Assembly: GCA_933228675.1 (NCBI GenBank)
Contig: OW121741.1
Coordinates: 60,448,863 to 60,512,862 of the forward strand
Direction of reading: 5' to 3'
Length of the DNA: 64,000 nucleotides
Origin: Stomorhina lunata
Lineage: Eukaryota; Arthropoda; Insecta; Diptera; Rhiniidae
Part shown: positions 36,011 through 46,318 of the stretch, piece after piece
How the letters are laid out: every line of letters begins with the position of its first letter
How positions within the stretch are numbered: the first letter of the stretch is position 1
The notes under the pieces: generated by a model
What the model was told of the DNA's origin: nothing
The model's input: the letters and a program-made list of their open reading frames with translations, nothing else
Database searches by the model: none
Made by a program: the position numbers and the translations under genes

Positions 36011-39000
36011 CAATACACAGTAGGCTCAGTGACCAGTTTTTGAGGCAACAAATTACCGGAAACAGCTAGAAGCTTAAAATTTGGTGGAATTGAGTATAAG
36101 ACCTATTAAAGACCCCAGTGAAAATTTTAAGGCGATTGGGCGATGCCACGCCCACTTCTTCGTGGATAAGCAAATTGTGTGTCTGAGAAAAAATTATGAT
36201 TTCAAATTGAGCTTAGTTTAATTATTTATTTGACATTAAAGTTTAGAATAAAAACCTAATGTTGATCATTTTATCACGCCCGATTTAAAAATCTAAAAGT
36301 TAATGACTATTTTCAATATAATGCTTGCGAGCCGAGTTATAAAGGTATGATTCATTTTGAAAATAATTTGTATTCATTTATTTTATACTTTGAATTCATT
36401 TATTGAAAATATGGCACATATGTTTATAAATAATTTTTTTTTTTTATAAAACACTAACATAATATATATGTACAAAATTGTTTCCATTAATTCAAAAAAG
36501 AGAAAAAAAAAATGTGTACAGTATAACATAATTAAAATTCATCAAAGTTTTCTAATGTTTCATCAACTTCTAATTCTAAATTAAATTCAAATGAGATTTC
36601 CTCTTCTTCAGAATCAGAGTCATGATTCACACATTCAGGAACCTTTAAAAGAGAAATGACTTCTCTTGGAAAAGGTAACTTTTTTTTTGATGAGTAACGA
36701 TTATTTAAATACAAACTAGATAAATACGGGTCAGACGAATCCATAGCTCTGTTGAATACATCAGTTATATTGTGTTCTCTAGAATCCAGTCGTGCGTGTT
36801 CAATTCGATCCCTTTTAAAGAACTTATTTCTAGCCTCAGAAGCGTTTTCGCCTGCACATCCAAGGGGCACAATTGAAGCTTGTAATATTTGTGAAGAATG
36901 TGCTAGAATTTTATGCAATGTGGGTGACATTGTGTACCATTCGTAATCCATAAAATATATATCGGCAGTTTTATAACAAAAATTCTTAAAAATTTCAACA
37001 TTTATTTCAAATTCACAGGAAATGGCAATAAGTATTATATGCAAGTGTTTTATAAATTCGACATTAACATTTGTTATAGATGCAAACAATTCTGGGTTTG
37101 AAAATGCTTTTCGGGCTGTATTGCCATCGTTCGTCGATCCGCTGCCATTACTTTTCGGCTTATGGATATGAAGACCCATTTCCTTCCAAAAATTTTCTTG
37201 AATTTTACGCTTTCTTTCTTGCACTAATATCTTATCCTCCGTATTTCGAATTTGCCATTTTCTAACTTGAAGTCTATATGAAAGATTTAAAACAAATTCG
37301 AGGCATCTTATCCATGCGTGCAAGGGACTTATACCATATTGTAATGAGCTTGGTTTTGGCTGAAACTCTAACGATCTTAAATCTTTAATTGACAAAAACT
37401 GCTTAGGATTTGCTCCACATATTGGACACGATTGCGAAGACTTCGTATCTGTCAGCACGTTTAGCACCTTACCATGAATCAATGTCATTATAAGTTCGTA
37501 TTTTACTAAAATTTCATTACCATTTGATAAAAAATATTTTAAAGGCTCCAGATTTGATATCTGAAGGTCCAAATACCTCTTTTCTTTCAAAATGTGCTCC
37601 TTGGTTTCCTTTATATATTCAATTTTAAGTGGTCGACAAAACCGGATAGACTGAGGAGTACGGTTATTCCAAACTATTGCGTCTACCGGTGTGACTAGTT
37701 TCAGTGGTATAATGGAGGTTACAAAAAGAGAGCTATCTAAATTTTGTGGGGCATTGCTCTTATATATTTGTTTAAACGAATTTTGTCCTGTGGAGCCATC
37801 GAAACCATAACTAAGAACTAATATGACTTCACTAATTCCAGGCATTCTCATTAAAACTTCTTCTTGATATGACAGTATTCTCTTAGCCGTGTGGTTAACT
37901 AAGTTTTGTAAAGGGACTTGTGCAATTGATTCTGTTACCGTCAACCCTTCAGGTCGGCATTGTTTTTTATATTCTCGAACTTTTTTGTAACTGGGATAAA
38001 TATCACAATTGTGTAATTTGTTCAGTTCTCTTATGCAAATATATTGTTTTTTTGTCACATTATTTTCTAATATAAAAACTAATGCTTCTTGAGGGGAAAC
38101 CATTAACGGATTTTTTTTGTCAAAAGTGAGTTCTTTTCTAATTTTAGTTGGCCTTCCTGGGGAAGAAGATGCTTTTCTTAAAACAAAATTTAAATCATTT
38201 TCTTTATTTGAATGAGCTGCAATTGAAGCAGCATGAAGCAACAAATTAGTGTCATTTCCCTGAACAGCCGAAATAGCGGATGCAAGTTTTCGTTTTTGAC
38301 GCTCACTTCCTTGACTATAACCAACATTGGGACGACCTTTTTTTGTTGGGAGATTATTAATTATTAATTTAAGCTCAGTTTCGCATGATAACCATTGGCT
38401 TTCCTTTTTCTCCAATTTAGCCCAGTTTCTGAAGTTTGCAGCCCATTTCTGGTTAGCATATGCACAGAAATTACTAATTTTCTTCTTAATTGGTATCATA
38501 CAATTCTCATTAGCATCTCTCTGAAATTTTCTGCAGACCCAATTGAAAACAGCGGCCACACTTCGATTATTTGCTAACGAAAATTTAACAATATCAGCAT
38601 TTTTTATTTTTAGGCAATCTAAAAAGATTAATATCATAGACGGTCGCAGTTAATTTTTTAAACACATAAACTAGACAAGAACACCTTTCTTTTAGTATCA
38701 ATGGTTATCCCAATACGTTCCAATAAACAAACTTCTACTCCAAGAAACATAAAAACTCTTACCAAATTTACACAAAAATGACGTCACAATTTAATAGCAA
38801 AAATTAAGTAACACAACAATACTTTTAAACAAATTTTTTTTAAATAAAAATTCTTATACCTTTACTAATATTTTCCATTTTTTAATGTTTATTAAGTTTG
38901 ATAAATATTGTCTATTTATTTCTTTTCTTTGTTTACTTCTGAAGTGAAAAATATAGAAAACAAACTAAACAAAAAAAAAAATATGACTTTGGCAGCTTCC

Positions 39001-39154
39001 CGTTAAATATAGGGTTGCCATATGGTTCCAATTTTTTGCAATTAAGTTTCCCAATATATTAGCTATAAAATACTATCGTTGCTTTTTGAAAATTGTTATG
39101 TACAAAAAAGGACTTTTTGCCTCAGAAACCAGTCGGGGAACCCATAGTGCAATA
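36011..39154 (-). mobile_element. Transib DNA transposon, complete, with CAATA target duplications
   Basis: Element 36016-39149 (3,134 bp) between CAATA copies at 36011-36015 and 39150-39154. Other HINE-like copies show the empty site CTAGCAATATTTGGTTATAC. Terminal inverted repeats: CACAGTAGGCTCAGTGACCA on the left and, reading inward from the right, CACTATGGGTTCCCCGACTG; both continue to a shared TTTCTGAGGCAA/TTTTTGAGGCAA. The right end fits the Transib consensus CACWATGG, related to the V(D)J heptamer CACAGTG, and 5-bp duplications are the rule for Transib (both known). One long ORF on the minus strand fills the middle. Confidence 0.9.
36532..38637 (-). CDS. Transib/RAG1-like transposase, 701 residues, second Asp is His
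   Basis: Cut-and-paste transposase of the family from which the RAG1 core is thought to derive. Landmarks by residue: D280 in SYGFDGSTGQNSFKQ (first catalytic Asp, RAG1 D600 position); H388 in MTLIHGKVLN, where the family has Asp (RAG1 D708; the spacing of 108 residues is the same as in RAG1); C404 and C407 in CPICGANP and H575/H580 in LHKILAH (zinc-binding C-C-H-H as in RAG1); E601 in ENASEARNK (RAG1 E962). The C-terminus is acidic (DSDSEEEE). The start at 38637 follows an in-frame TAA 12 bases upstream, so an upstream exon is possible but not needed. The frame is uninterrupted, yet the Asp-to-His change at 37474-37476 should prevent catalysis. Confidence 0.85.
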   Translation of the reverse strand: MILIFLDCLKIKNADIVKFSLANNRSVAAVFNWVCRKFQRDANENCMIPIKKKISNFCAYANQKWAANFRNWAKLEKKESQWLSCETELKLIINNLPTKKGRPNVGYSQGSERQKRKLASAISAVQGNDTNLLLHAASIAAHSNKENDLNFVLRKASSSPGRPTKIRKELTFDKKNPLMVSPQEALVFILENNVTKKQYICIRELNKLHNCDIYPSYKKVREYKKQCRPEGLTVTESIAQVPLQNLVNHTAKRILSYQEEVLMRMPGISEVILVLSYGFDGSTGQNSFKQIYKSNAPQNLDSSLFVTSIIPLKLVTPVDAIVWNNRTPQSIRFCRPLKIEYIKETKEHILKEKRYLDLQISNLEPLKYFLSNGNEILVKYELIMTLIHGKVLNVLTDTKSSQSCPICGANPKQFLSIKDLRSLEFQPKPSSLQYGISPLHAWIRCLEFVLNLSYRLQVRKWQIRNTEDKILVQERKRKIQENFWKEMGLHIHKPKSNGSGSTNDGNTARKAFSNPELFASITNVNVEFIKHLHIILIAISCEFEINVEIFKNFCYKTADIYFMDYEWYTMSPTLHKILAHSSQILQASIVPLGCAGENASEARNKFFKRDRIEHARLDSREHNITDVFNRAMDSSDPYLSSLYLNNRYSSKKKLPFPREVISLLKVPECVNHDSDSEEEEISFEFNLELEVDETLENFDEF

Positions 39155-39690
39155 TATGGTTATACTAGTATTATATGCAAAGAATCTTTAAAATTAAGAG
39201 TCGGAAAACGAAAAGTTTTTTGGTGGCGTCATCATCTAAAATAGTTATGGACCCAAGTGACGCTGCCTTCTAAAGTGATATGTGTCTATTTTACGAACAT
39301 TTGATAAAGTTCGATAGACCAGATAAACCATGCAGAAAGGATGCTTCAAAATGTAGATGCCTTTAGATTTGCAAGAGCACATCGATTTGATGAAGATTAA
39401 GTATTCTGGCATGCAACCCAAAAACACAGTGCCCAGTGAGGGTTGTGTACTTTAATTCATACGAATTGTTCAACTATTAAAAGTTCATGATTAGTTATGT
39501 AAAACTCTGAACTGATTTAGGTCAAAGCTTTAACAATGATTGTCAATGTATACAAGCCTTAGAATTATAAGGTATACACTCATAGTTTTAGATACATACG
39601 TGAAATATATAGCTTTTAAATGAATGGATATCAGCTTTGGCGGAAAATGTATTGAAGATTTACTTATTAATCTGAAGTTAGTTAACTTAT

Positions 39691-40979
39691 TAAAGAGTGC
39701 TCTAAATAAAATTTGTAGTTGGATTTTCTTAAATAAAAATCAAACCTTTTAATATAAAAACTCTACAAAATACGCAAATATAATGACATATTATACAAAA
39801 CCATTTAGCATTAAAATATTTACTTAGTACTCGGGTTTTGCAAAATTATCGACTTTTTTCGGAAACCTTCCCATTAAAGATTTTACAGTTGCTTCTGATA
39901 CCTTTTTGGAGCATGTGTTCCACCTGCGCTTAAAATCGGACATGTTCTTGGAAATCTTTCCTGTGTTCTTCAATTCCTTTTTTACCAGAGCCCAATACCT
40001 TTCCACAGGCCGAAGTTCTGGACAGTTAGGTGGATTTGCCTCTCGTGGTACAAAAATGACATTATTCTTTGAGTACCACTCAAGTGCCTTTTTTCCATAA
40101 TGGCATGATGCCAAATCGGGCCAAAAAAATGTAGTCACTCTGTGCTCTCTTAAAAAGGGTAACAACCGTTTTTGTAGGCACTCCTTTATATAAATTTCTG
40201 TGTTTATTGTGCCAGATGCCACAAATACTTTACTTCTTTTGCCACAACTGGAAATAGCTTGCCACACGAGAAACTTCTTAGGGAATTTTGTTTGTTTTTT
40301 TGTGCGAAACTCTTGCCGAACATTGCCCCGTTTATCAGCAACATAAAAATCTTGACCAGGAAGTTGAGAAAAGTCTGCCAGTACGTATGTTTCATCATCC
40401 ATCACACAACAGGTGTATTTTTTTTTATAAAATCAGACTTCAATTTTTTCGCTCGTTTTTTGCTTCTAAGTTCTTTATAGCATTGCGATCTGGAACCTTT
40501 TGGACTTTGTATGTCTTCAGTCCAGCATAAGCTTTGACTCTATGTGCAAAATTCGTAGTACGAGCTGCTTTTCTTAAAGAAGTGTTAGGTGCTCTTCGAA
40601 AGAGTCGCTCGACTTCTTTTGCCTTACCAATATCTGTAGGACCTTTTTTCCTCCCTGATCCAGGTTTTCTTTCAATGCTCAGGTTTTCCTTATACCTGAT
40701 GGCATTAGAAACCGTTCGAGGGTCAACTTTCAAATTTTTAGCTATTTGTTTAAAAGTCCATGACGGATTTTTTTTTTGAAAAGTTTTAATTATATTTTCA
40801 CGAACTTTTTTTCGCAGTCCATTTTGATTGAAATAACTATTGAAAATTAATAATTTCTAAAATAATAGTATCTGACATATCTACAGAAACTAACTTGATC
40901 AAAAAATAAATTATTTCTTGCACTATGGATAAATTTTGTCTAAAATAGTAAATGCATATTTTTTTTAGAACACTCTTTA
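39691..40979 (-). mobile_element. Tc1/mariner element of the DD37E type, complete ends
   Basis: Element 39693-40977 (1,285 bp) between TA dinucleotides. Ends: AAGAGTGCTCTAAA on the left and TTTAGAACACTCTT on the right. Rejoined flanks give GTTAACTTATTAAGATGAATGCTTC, which matches the empty site in other HINE-like copies (GTTAACTAATTAAGATGAATACTTC, read on the other strand at 34250-34275). TA duplication is diagnostic for the superfamily. Confidence 0.88.
39824..40830 (-). pseudogene. DD37E Tc1/mariner transposase, frameshifted
   Basis: The N-terminal part (to about 40440) holds two helix-turn-helix segments: PSWTFKQIAKNLKVDPRTVS, and NTSLRKAARTTNF after a GRKKGP linker. The catalytic part (39824-40405) has Asp in VMDDETYVLADF, Asp in FWPDLASCHYG and Glu in PPNCPELRPVERYWA. 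37 residues separate the second Asp from the Glu, hence DD37E; the NPPNCPELRP signature fits that group. The two parts are out of frame: small indels in the A-runs near 40425 and 40445 break the reading frame, and no in-frame ATG is seen at the N-terminus (reading begins about 40820). Otherwise all three catalytic residues are kept, so the copy is only recently dead. Confidence 0.82.
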
Positions 40980-43900
40980 AGATGAATGCTTCAACAATAA
41001 TATTTGGGATCTATTGTTCTTTCGATCTGTCCGATGGATGTGTGGAAAGTTTTGTTTTAGTTCTTTGTGCAATTATAATATGACTTAATTTATCAGCATT
41101 AAAGTAATTCCCGGTCGGGGTTATATGGGAGATAACAGTAAATGTGAACCGAGCTCGCCCATTTTCAATGCCGAACTTTTCAAGAGATCAGAAATACTTT
41201 TGTCAAATGTTGTCCCTCTAGAAAGTTTATTTTAGGCGCTATCGCCCTGAATAACGATATTGTACAACGTCTTTATACTAAATGTCATCATCGTATCTAT
41301 TATAATAGATAGATAATTATAATTAATTAGCTAATTAGATAATTATAATTTGTCATTTATTAGCTACTAAGAGATTGCCTTAGGCGAGGTTATACGGGAG
41401 CAATAGTCAAACGTGAACGGATTTATCCTAATTGCAATTAAACAATTTAAATTTTCGTTGGTATGTGAGACACATACATACATATGTAGGTTTTGAACGG
41501 ATATCATGTACTTTGCTGCATTTTTGTACTTCCTAGGAAGATTACCTATAATTTGATATATAATACATTCTCAAATGTTATCATAAAGTTCAAAAGTCAG
41601 ATATAAAATTAAGATAAATGCAGTGTGTCTGTCTGCTAAAATCAGATTTGTGGAGCTCCTGGAAGGTATACCCATATGCATTTAACACAAAATTTTAGGA
41701 TATTAGCTTTGTCGGAAAAGTTATTAAAGATTTACTTATTAATCTGAAGTTAGTTAATTAATTAAAATGAACACTTCATCAATAATATTTGGGATGTATT
41801 GTTCTTTCGATCTGTCCGATGGATGTTTGGAAAGTTTTGCTCTAGTTGCTTGTGCAATTTTAATGTGATTTAATTTATCAGCATTAAATCGATTCCCGGT
41901 CGGGGTTATATGGGAGATTTCACTAAATGTGAATAGAGCTCGCCCATTTTCAATATCGAACTTTTCAAGAGATCAGAAATTCTTTTGTCAAATGTTGTCC
42001 CTCTAGAAAGTTTATTTTAGGCGCTATCGTCCTGAATATCAATATTGTACAACGTCTTTATACTAAATGTCATCATCGTATCTTAGGCGAAGTTATGCGG
42101 GATCAATTGTCAAACGTGAACGGATTTCTCCCAATTGCAATTAAAAAATTTAAATTTTCGTTGATATGTGAGATACATACATACATATGTAGGTTTTGAA
42201 CGGATATCATGTACTTCCTAGGAAGATTACCTATAATTTGATATATAATACATTCTCAAATGTTATCATAATGTTCAAAAGTCAGACACAAAATTAAGAT
42301 TAATGCAGAGTGTCTGTCTGCTAAAATCAGATTTGTGGAGCTCCTGGATTTTACACAAAATTTTAGGATATTGTCCCATCCTGAATTTTATCATTGTCGA
42401 TCAAAACACCATCGCTTAAACGCTAAATTATATTTACCACAAATTACCGAATGCATCAGGATTTAGGTAATCCCCTGCGAAGGACGCTATTAAATTTCAT
42501 CAAAATAAACACCTGAGATATCGACAAAATAGGAGCTCCAAATCTTGACTACAACAGGAAAAATTACAGTCAGGTAGACGGACAGACAGACAAACAGACG
42601 GACGGACGGACGGATGGAGGTCGCGAAATCGATTCTGCCGATTCTGAGTTGATCGGTACAATTTGAATGGTATTTGTAATCAGATTTGTGGAGTATAGAT
42701 TTTAGAAAATTCTCACACAAAGTACGATGTCAAATTTCATCACAATCGGTCCATAAACACCTGAGATATCGCTGAAACAATACTTACAAAATGTAAACAA
42801 AATTTCTTAGACACGTACTTTGGGCAATTTGCTGTACATCAAATGTAGTGTTATGGCGATATCTCAATTGTTTATGGACCACTTTTGATAAAATTTAATA
42901 ACGTGCTTGGCGGGGGAATTTTGATAAAATTTTACAGAGTGCTTTGGGAAACTATTTGTTTGTTTCAATCAAAAATTTTACAATTTTCGTCTAAATTTTG
43001 GTATTTTTTCGATATTTTCGGTGTTTATAAACCGATTTTAATGAAATTTAATAGCGTTCATTGCGGGAGAATTTCCTAAAATCTAATACATAATTTATGT
43101 AAGTCCATCCTCCAGCGGCTTCAGAAACTTGATTTCAACAGACAGACGGACAGACAGACAGACATTCTCCTCCCGATTCTGAGTCGATCGGTATAATTTT
43201 TATGGGGTCTACGATCACTAATAAAAAAATTACAAACGGAATCACAAACTTATAATACCCTTTTAAAAAAAAAACTTTTATAATGTGCTTGGCGGGGGAA
43301 TTTCCTAAAATCTGATATAAAATTTATGTAGGTCCATCCTTCAGGGGCTTCAGAAACTTGATTTCAACAGACAGACGGACGGACAGACGGACATCGCTTA
43401 ATCGATTCTCCTCCCGATTCTGAGTCGATCGGTATAATTTACGTCTACGATCACTAATAATTACACACGGAATCACAAACTTATCACCTATTGGTGAAGG
43501 GTATAAAAATAAAAAATACAAGAAATCAAATTTTTCATTTTTGCCTCCGGATAAAAAGGATTAAGTTTACCCAATTTTAAAAACAAAGAACCTGTTTATA
43601 TTTTCCATAGTATGGATAATTTTATTCCATATAAACATTATTAAAATTGAACATAAATAAGATTTATTAAGCATTTACTCAAATTATGAGCAAAAAATTA
43701 CTTTTTGCGAAATTCGTCGAATTCGAACACAAGGTACGAGAAAATGGTTTGAGATATCGACCTCAATTTTTTTGAGTTTTATTGTCTTTTTTATCTTTTT
43801 TAACACAAGGATGAGAGAAATTCAAATTTGTGATATTTGTCTAACAAAATTTTCAAAAAAATAAAAAATGTGTTTTGAAACCCACCTGAGAAAAATGACC

Positions 43901-44404
43901 CATTTTCGATTATGAAAAATACTAAGTAAGTATTGTTATATTTTAACAAAATTAAACTATGAAGTACTTACAAGTCTTAAAATTGTAAATCGTGTCTTGC
44001 TTTGCGACCTTTTGTCGAAAGTAGTTTTTTCTAGTGATGTATCCTTAGGCGTATTGTCAAGGACACGAATTTTTGGGGGAAAATCGCAATAACTTCAAAA
44101 CTGTTTTATGGATTTCAATTATTGATGACTTCAATTAAAGCCGCATTAGTTCACTTTAAAATTCTATTTCTTTTCTCTTAAAAATAAATTGTAAATGGAC
44201 GAAATGTAGCAAAAACTGCAAATAATAGTCTAATTTTTCCCCATACAAATGGGCTCAAAAATTTTGGGCCCGTTGCGCGGGCTCGTATCCTAAAAATAAA
44301 TCAATAATATTTTGCACACTTCCGATTGACATAATTTGGCCATATAATTTCACTATTAGAAGTCGATCAGAGACAAAAGTCAAAAAACGACCCAGCCTAA
44401 TGTA

Positions 44405-44551
44405 CAGATCAAGCATGTTGGGCTTAACTAAGTCATTTATCTGAAACATCTTAACTGACCATAAACTCTTTCGATTTTGTATTTTACTTTTGGATTACCA
44501 TTGTCGAAGGGTATCTAATATTCGTTATAGCCTATACCACTCTTATTTGTT
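44405..44551 (+). repeat. HINE-like 3' end, diverged
   Basis: ATCAAGCATGTTGGGCTTAACTAAG...GGGTATCTAATATTCG...TATACCACTCTTATTTGTTT is a worn version of the family 3' end, next to the foldback element. Confidence 0.5.
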
Positions 44552-44615
44552 TTTACTTATATTCAATATTTATTGCCAGACAAAATAGATCTAATTATTT
44601 TCTTTTTTATTTCAG

Positions 44616-44775
44616 AGAAAATGTTCGAAATTCCCAAATGGCATTAATATGTTTTGTAGCTACTCTGTTGGCTATATTACCTTCAAACATAAACCTTTTC
44701 TTTAATTTAAAAAAGGAAATATTTTTAAATACTTTGGCCAGCACCTCACTATCATTTTTTCTGCTATCATTTCAA
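44616..44775 (+). CDS. Alg6: Internal exon of an ALG6-like ER glucosyltransferase gene
   Basis: An acceptor with a long pyrimidine tract (TTATTTTCTTTTTTATTTCAG, ending 44615) and a donor GTAAGT (44776) frame 160 bases that encode 53 residues without a stop, starting with the last base of a split codon and ending in phase 0. The peptide is two hydrophobic membrane segments (MALICFVATLLAILPS and LASTSLSFFLLSFQ) joined by NLKKEIFLNT. SLSFFLLSFQ and the preceding ILPSNINL correspond, from memory, to LLPACIKL...CALSFFLFSFQ in animal ALG6, the dolichyl-P-Glc:Man9GlcNAc2-PP-dolichol glucosyltransferase of the ER lumen; there the next residues are VHEKS. ALG8 is the closest alternative (SSFLFGWHVHEK) and fits less well. 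Neighbouring exons were not found in the window. Confidence 0.65.
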
Positions 44776-45573
44776 GTAAGTTTTTATTAAATAAATTATT
44801 ACAACTTATACACAAAATGTTTTATTTTGTATGGGTTACATTTTTCTTTTATTTTGTCATTGTGAAGAAAAACTTTCATATTTGTTTACTTATGTTATAA
44901 CATTTTGGAACAACAGATTAAAAGCACACACCAAATAGGAGAAAAGTCTTCAAACAGTGGTTGCAACAACAAAAAGTATTAATAAATCTGTGTCCTCTAA
45001 ACTGTAAACTGTAGAATTGGTAAGGAGAATCCGAGGTGTCAAAATTTTGGATTTATGGTTACTGTATACAGTGCAAAAACTAATAAAATGCGAAGAGAAA
45101 AATATTTATATTTTCTTCCTTTTTTCAAGTTCATTCCAAAAAGTAAAAAATCATATCGTATTCGACAATAATTGAAAGAGCTACAGGGTCCAAAAGCTTT
45201 TTTACTTCTGAGGTGGTCTACTTTGACCAAGGATTCAATTTATGTAAACACATTGTAACCATAAATCCAAAATATAGAAAGCTTGGATCCTCCTTAACAA
45301 TTCTCTCACACATACTGATGCAATAAGTTTAGAACAGGGACTGAAAATAACGGGTATTTTTGAATTTTTAAATCAAAAAAGCAAGCATTAAAATTTATCT
45401 GTTCTGAAATTCAATAACACAGTTTTGATTCGTTTGACCTAAATTTTAGTTTTATAGTAAGCCTTTTATTTTTTTGATTTTTATTTTTTTGGTTAGAAAT
45501 AAGAGTTAATTTGTGACTTTTATTATTTTAGGCAAAAATAACAGTTACTTGTATGGGAAATTTTCAAAATTTC
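44776..45573 (+). other. Intron sequence after the ALG6-like exon
   Basis: AT-rich, no further exon seen. 45015-45305 is a small foldback: AGAATTGGTAAGGAGAATCC...TTTTGGATTTATGGTTAC pairs with AACCATAAATCCAAAA...GGATCCTCCTTAACAATTCT. The ORF read leftwards between the arms (45039-45230) is not recognisable. 45541-45578 holds the edge of the palindromic minisatellite into which BEL-2 inserted. Confidence 0.5.
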
Positions 45574-45578
45574 CCGTT

Positions 45579-46051
45579 TGATAGGCTCAGGAGGTAGAGG
45601 GAGTGCGCTGGAGAGGAATAAGGAGAATTAACCAAAGGTTCTCTGAGCCAATGAAACAAAATAATCTGATTTATTTTGTTTGCTCAGAAGTAAACAAATC
45701 CAATTGGAATTACCATATAAATAATCGAAAAGAAACAAATAAATAAAACAAAATGTATTAGTTTCAGGATTGGATAATGGATAAAGAAAAGATTTTATTA
45801 CCTATTTCTTTGGAGGTTGTAGCAAGAAGAACTATATATTAAAAGGAAACAGTTCTCCTGACATTTTGGCCAATATGAAAACCTTTTTAGGCTTTAATAG
45901 GAAAAGAGATAGATAGCTATTTCGATAACTATCTATCTGTCAAACTAAAAATTTAGTTAAAGCTAATGTGTGATACAAATATTAGAGGTAGGACGATAGT
46001 TTGGGCGATAGTTTCAACGATAGAGTTGTTAATACAGTTTTGGCATTAACA
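45579..46051 (-). repeat. BEL-2 3' LTR
   Basis: On the minus strand TGTTAATGCC...GAGCCTATCA, TG...CA ends, 473 bp. Preceded by the purine-rich tract at 46052-46070. Matches the 5' LTR at all but one visible position. Confidence 0.93.
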
Positions 46052-46318
46052 TTACCGCCCGCCTTGCAGTATTAATGCAATTAATAAACGTCAGTATTCA
46101 TGTTGGCCATGTCAGGAATATGTTTCTGGAAATAAGATACAAATTCGGATTAAAAATTCTTAATTTTAATTTATAATTCATTGACTTAGGATTTAGGAAT
46201 TTCATGGATAATTAAAATACATAATGAAATACAAGTTTAATTAGGATTAGGAAAATATATAGGATTTAAAGTGATAAATTGTTACGTTTAGTATCTTGCC
46301 TAAAAGTGCATTTCATTT

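Larger units (their letters stand above)
35821..43507 (-). repeat. HINE-like block in the foldback right arm (host of Transib and mariner)
   Basis: Reversed. It begins with AAGAGTGGTATATTCGGCTT and contains the 5' ends ...CTTATAATACCCTT near 43258 and CCTATTGGTGAAGGGTATAA at 43489-43508, so it is composite. One internal stretch is repeated (40980-41700 and 41750-42340 share CTTTCGATCTGTCCGATGGATG, TCTAGAAAGTTTATTTTAGGCGC). Interrupted by Transib at 36016-39149 and by the DD37E element at 39693-40977. Confidence 0.7.
32360..44404. repeat. Giant foldback element, split by nested insertions
   Basis: Left end TACATTAGGGTGGGTCGTT; right end its reverse complement with one change (ACGACCCAGCCTAATGTA). 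Pieces: 32360-33306, 35113-35820 and 43507-44404. Joined in order they form one near-continuous hairpin of about 2.5 kb: the left arm runs inward through CCATACTATGGAAAATATAAAC (32946) and AAACCATTAATGTTATTA (33212), and the right arm reads back through AATAACATTAATGGTTTTT (35592, 35628) and GTTTATATTTTCCATAGTATGG (43593). The join AATAACTTACGTATTTAA|AAAAAATACAAG across the 7.7-kb insertion mirrors the left arm at 33040-33065. No transposase. Confidence 0.8.

Noticed and set aside
44776..45573. Next ALG6 exon beginning VHEKS
   Set aside because: No acceptor followed by a matching frame was found before BEL-2; the intron must continue beyond it.
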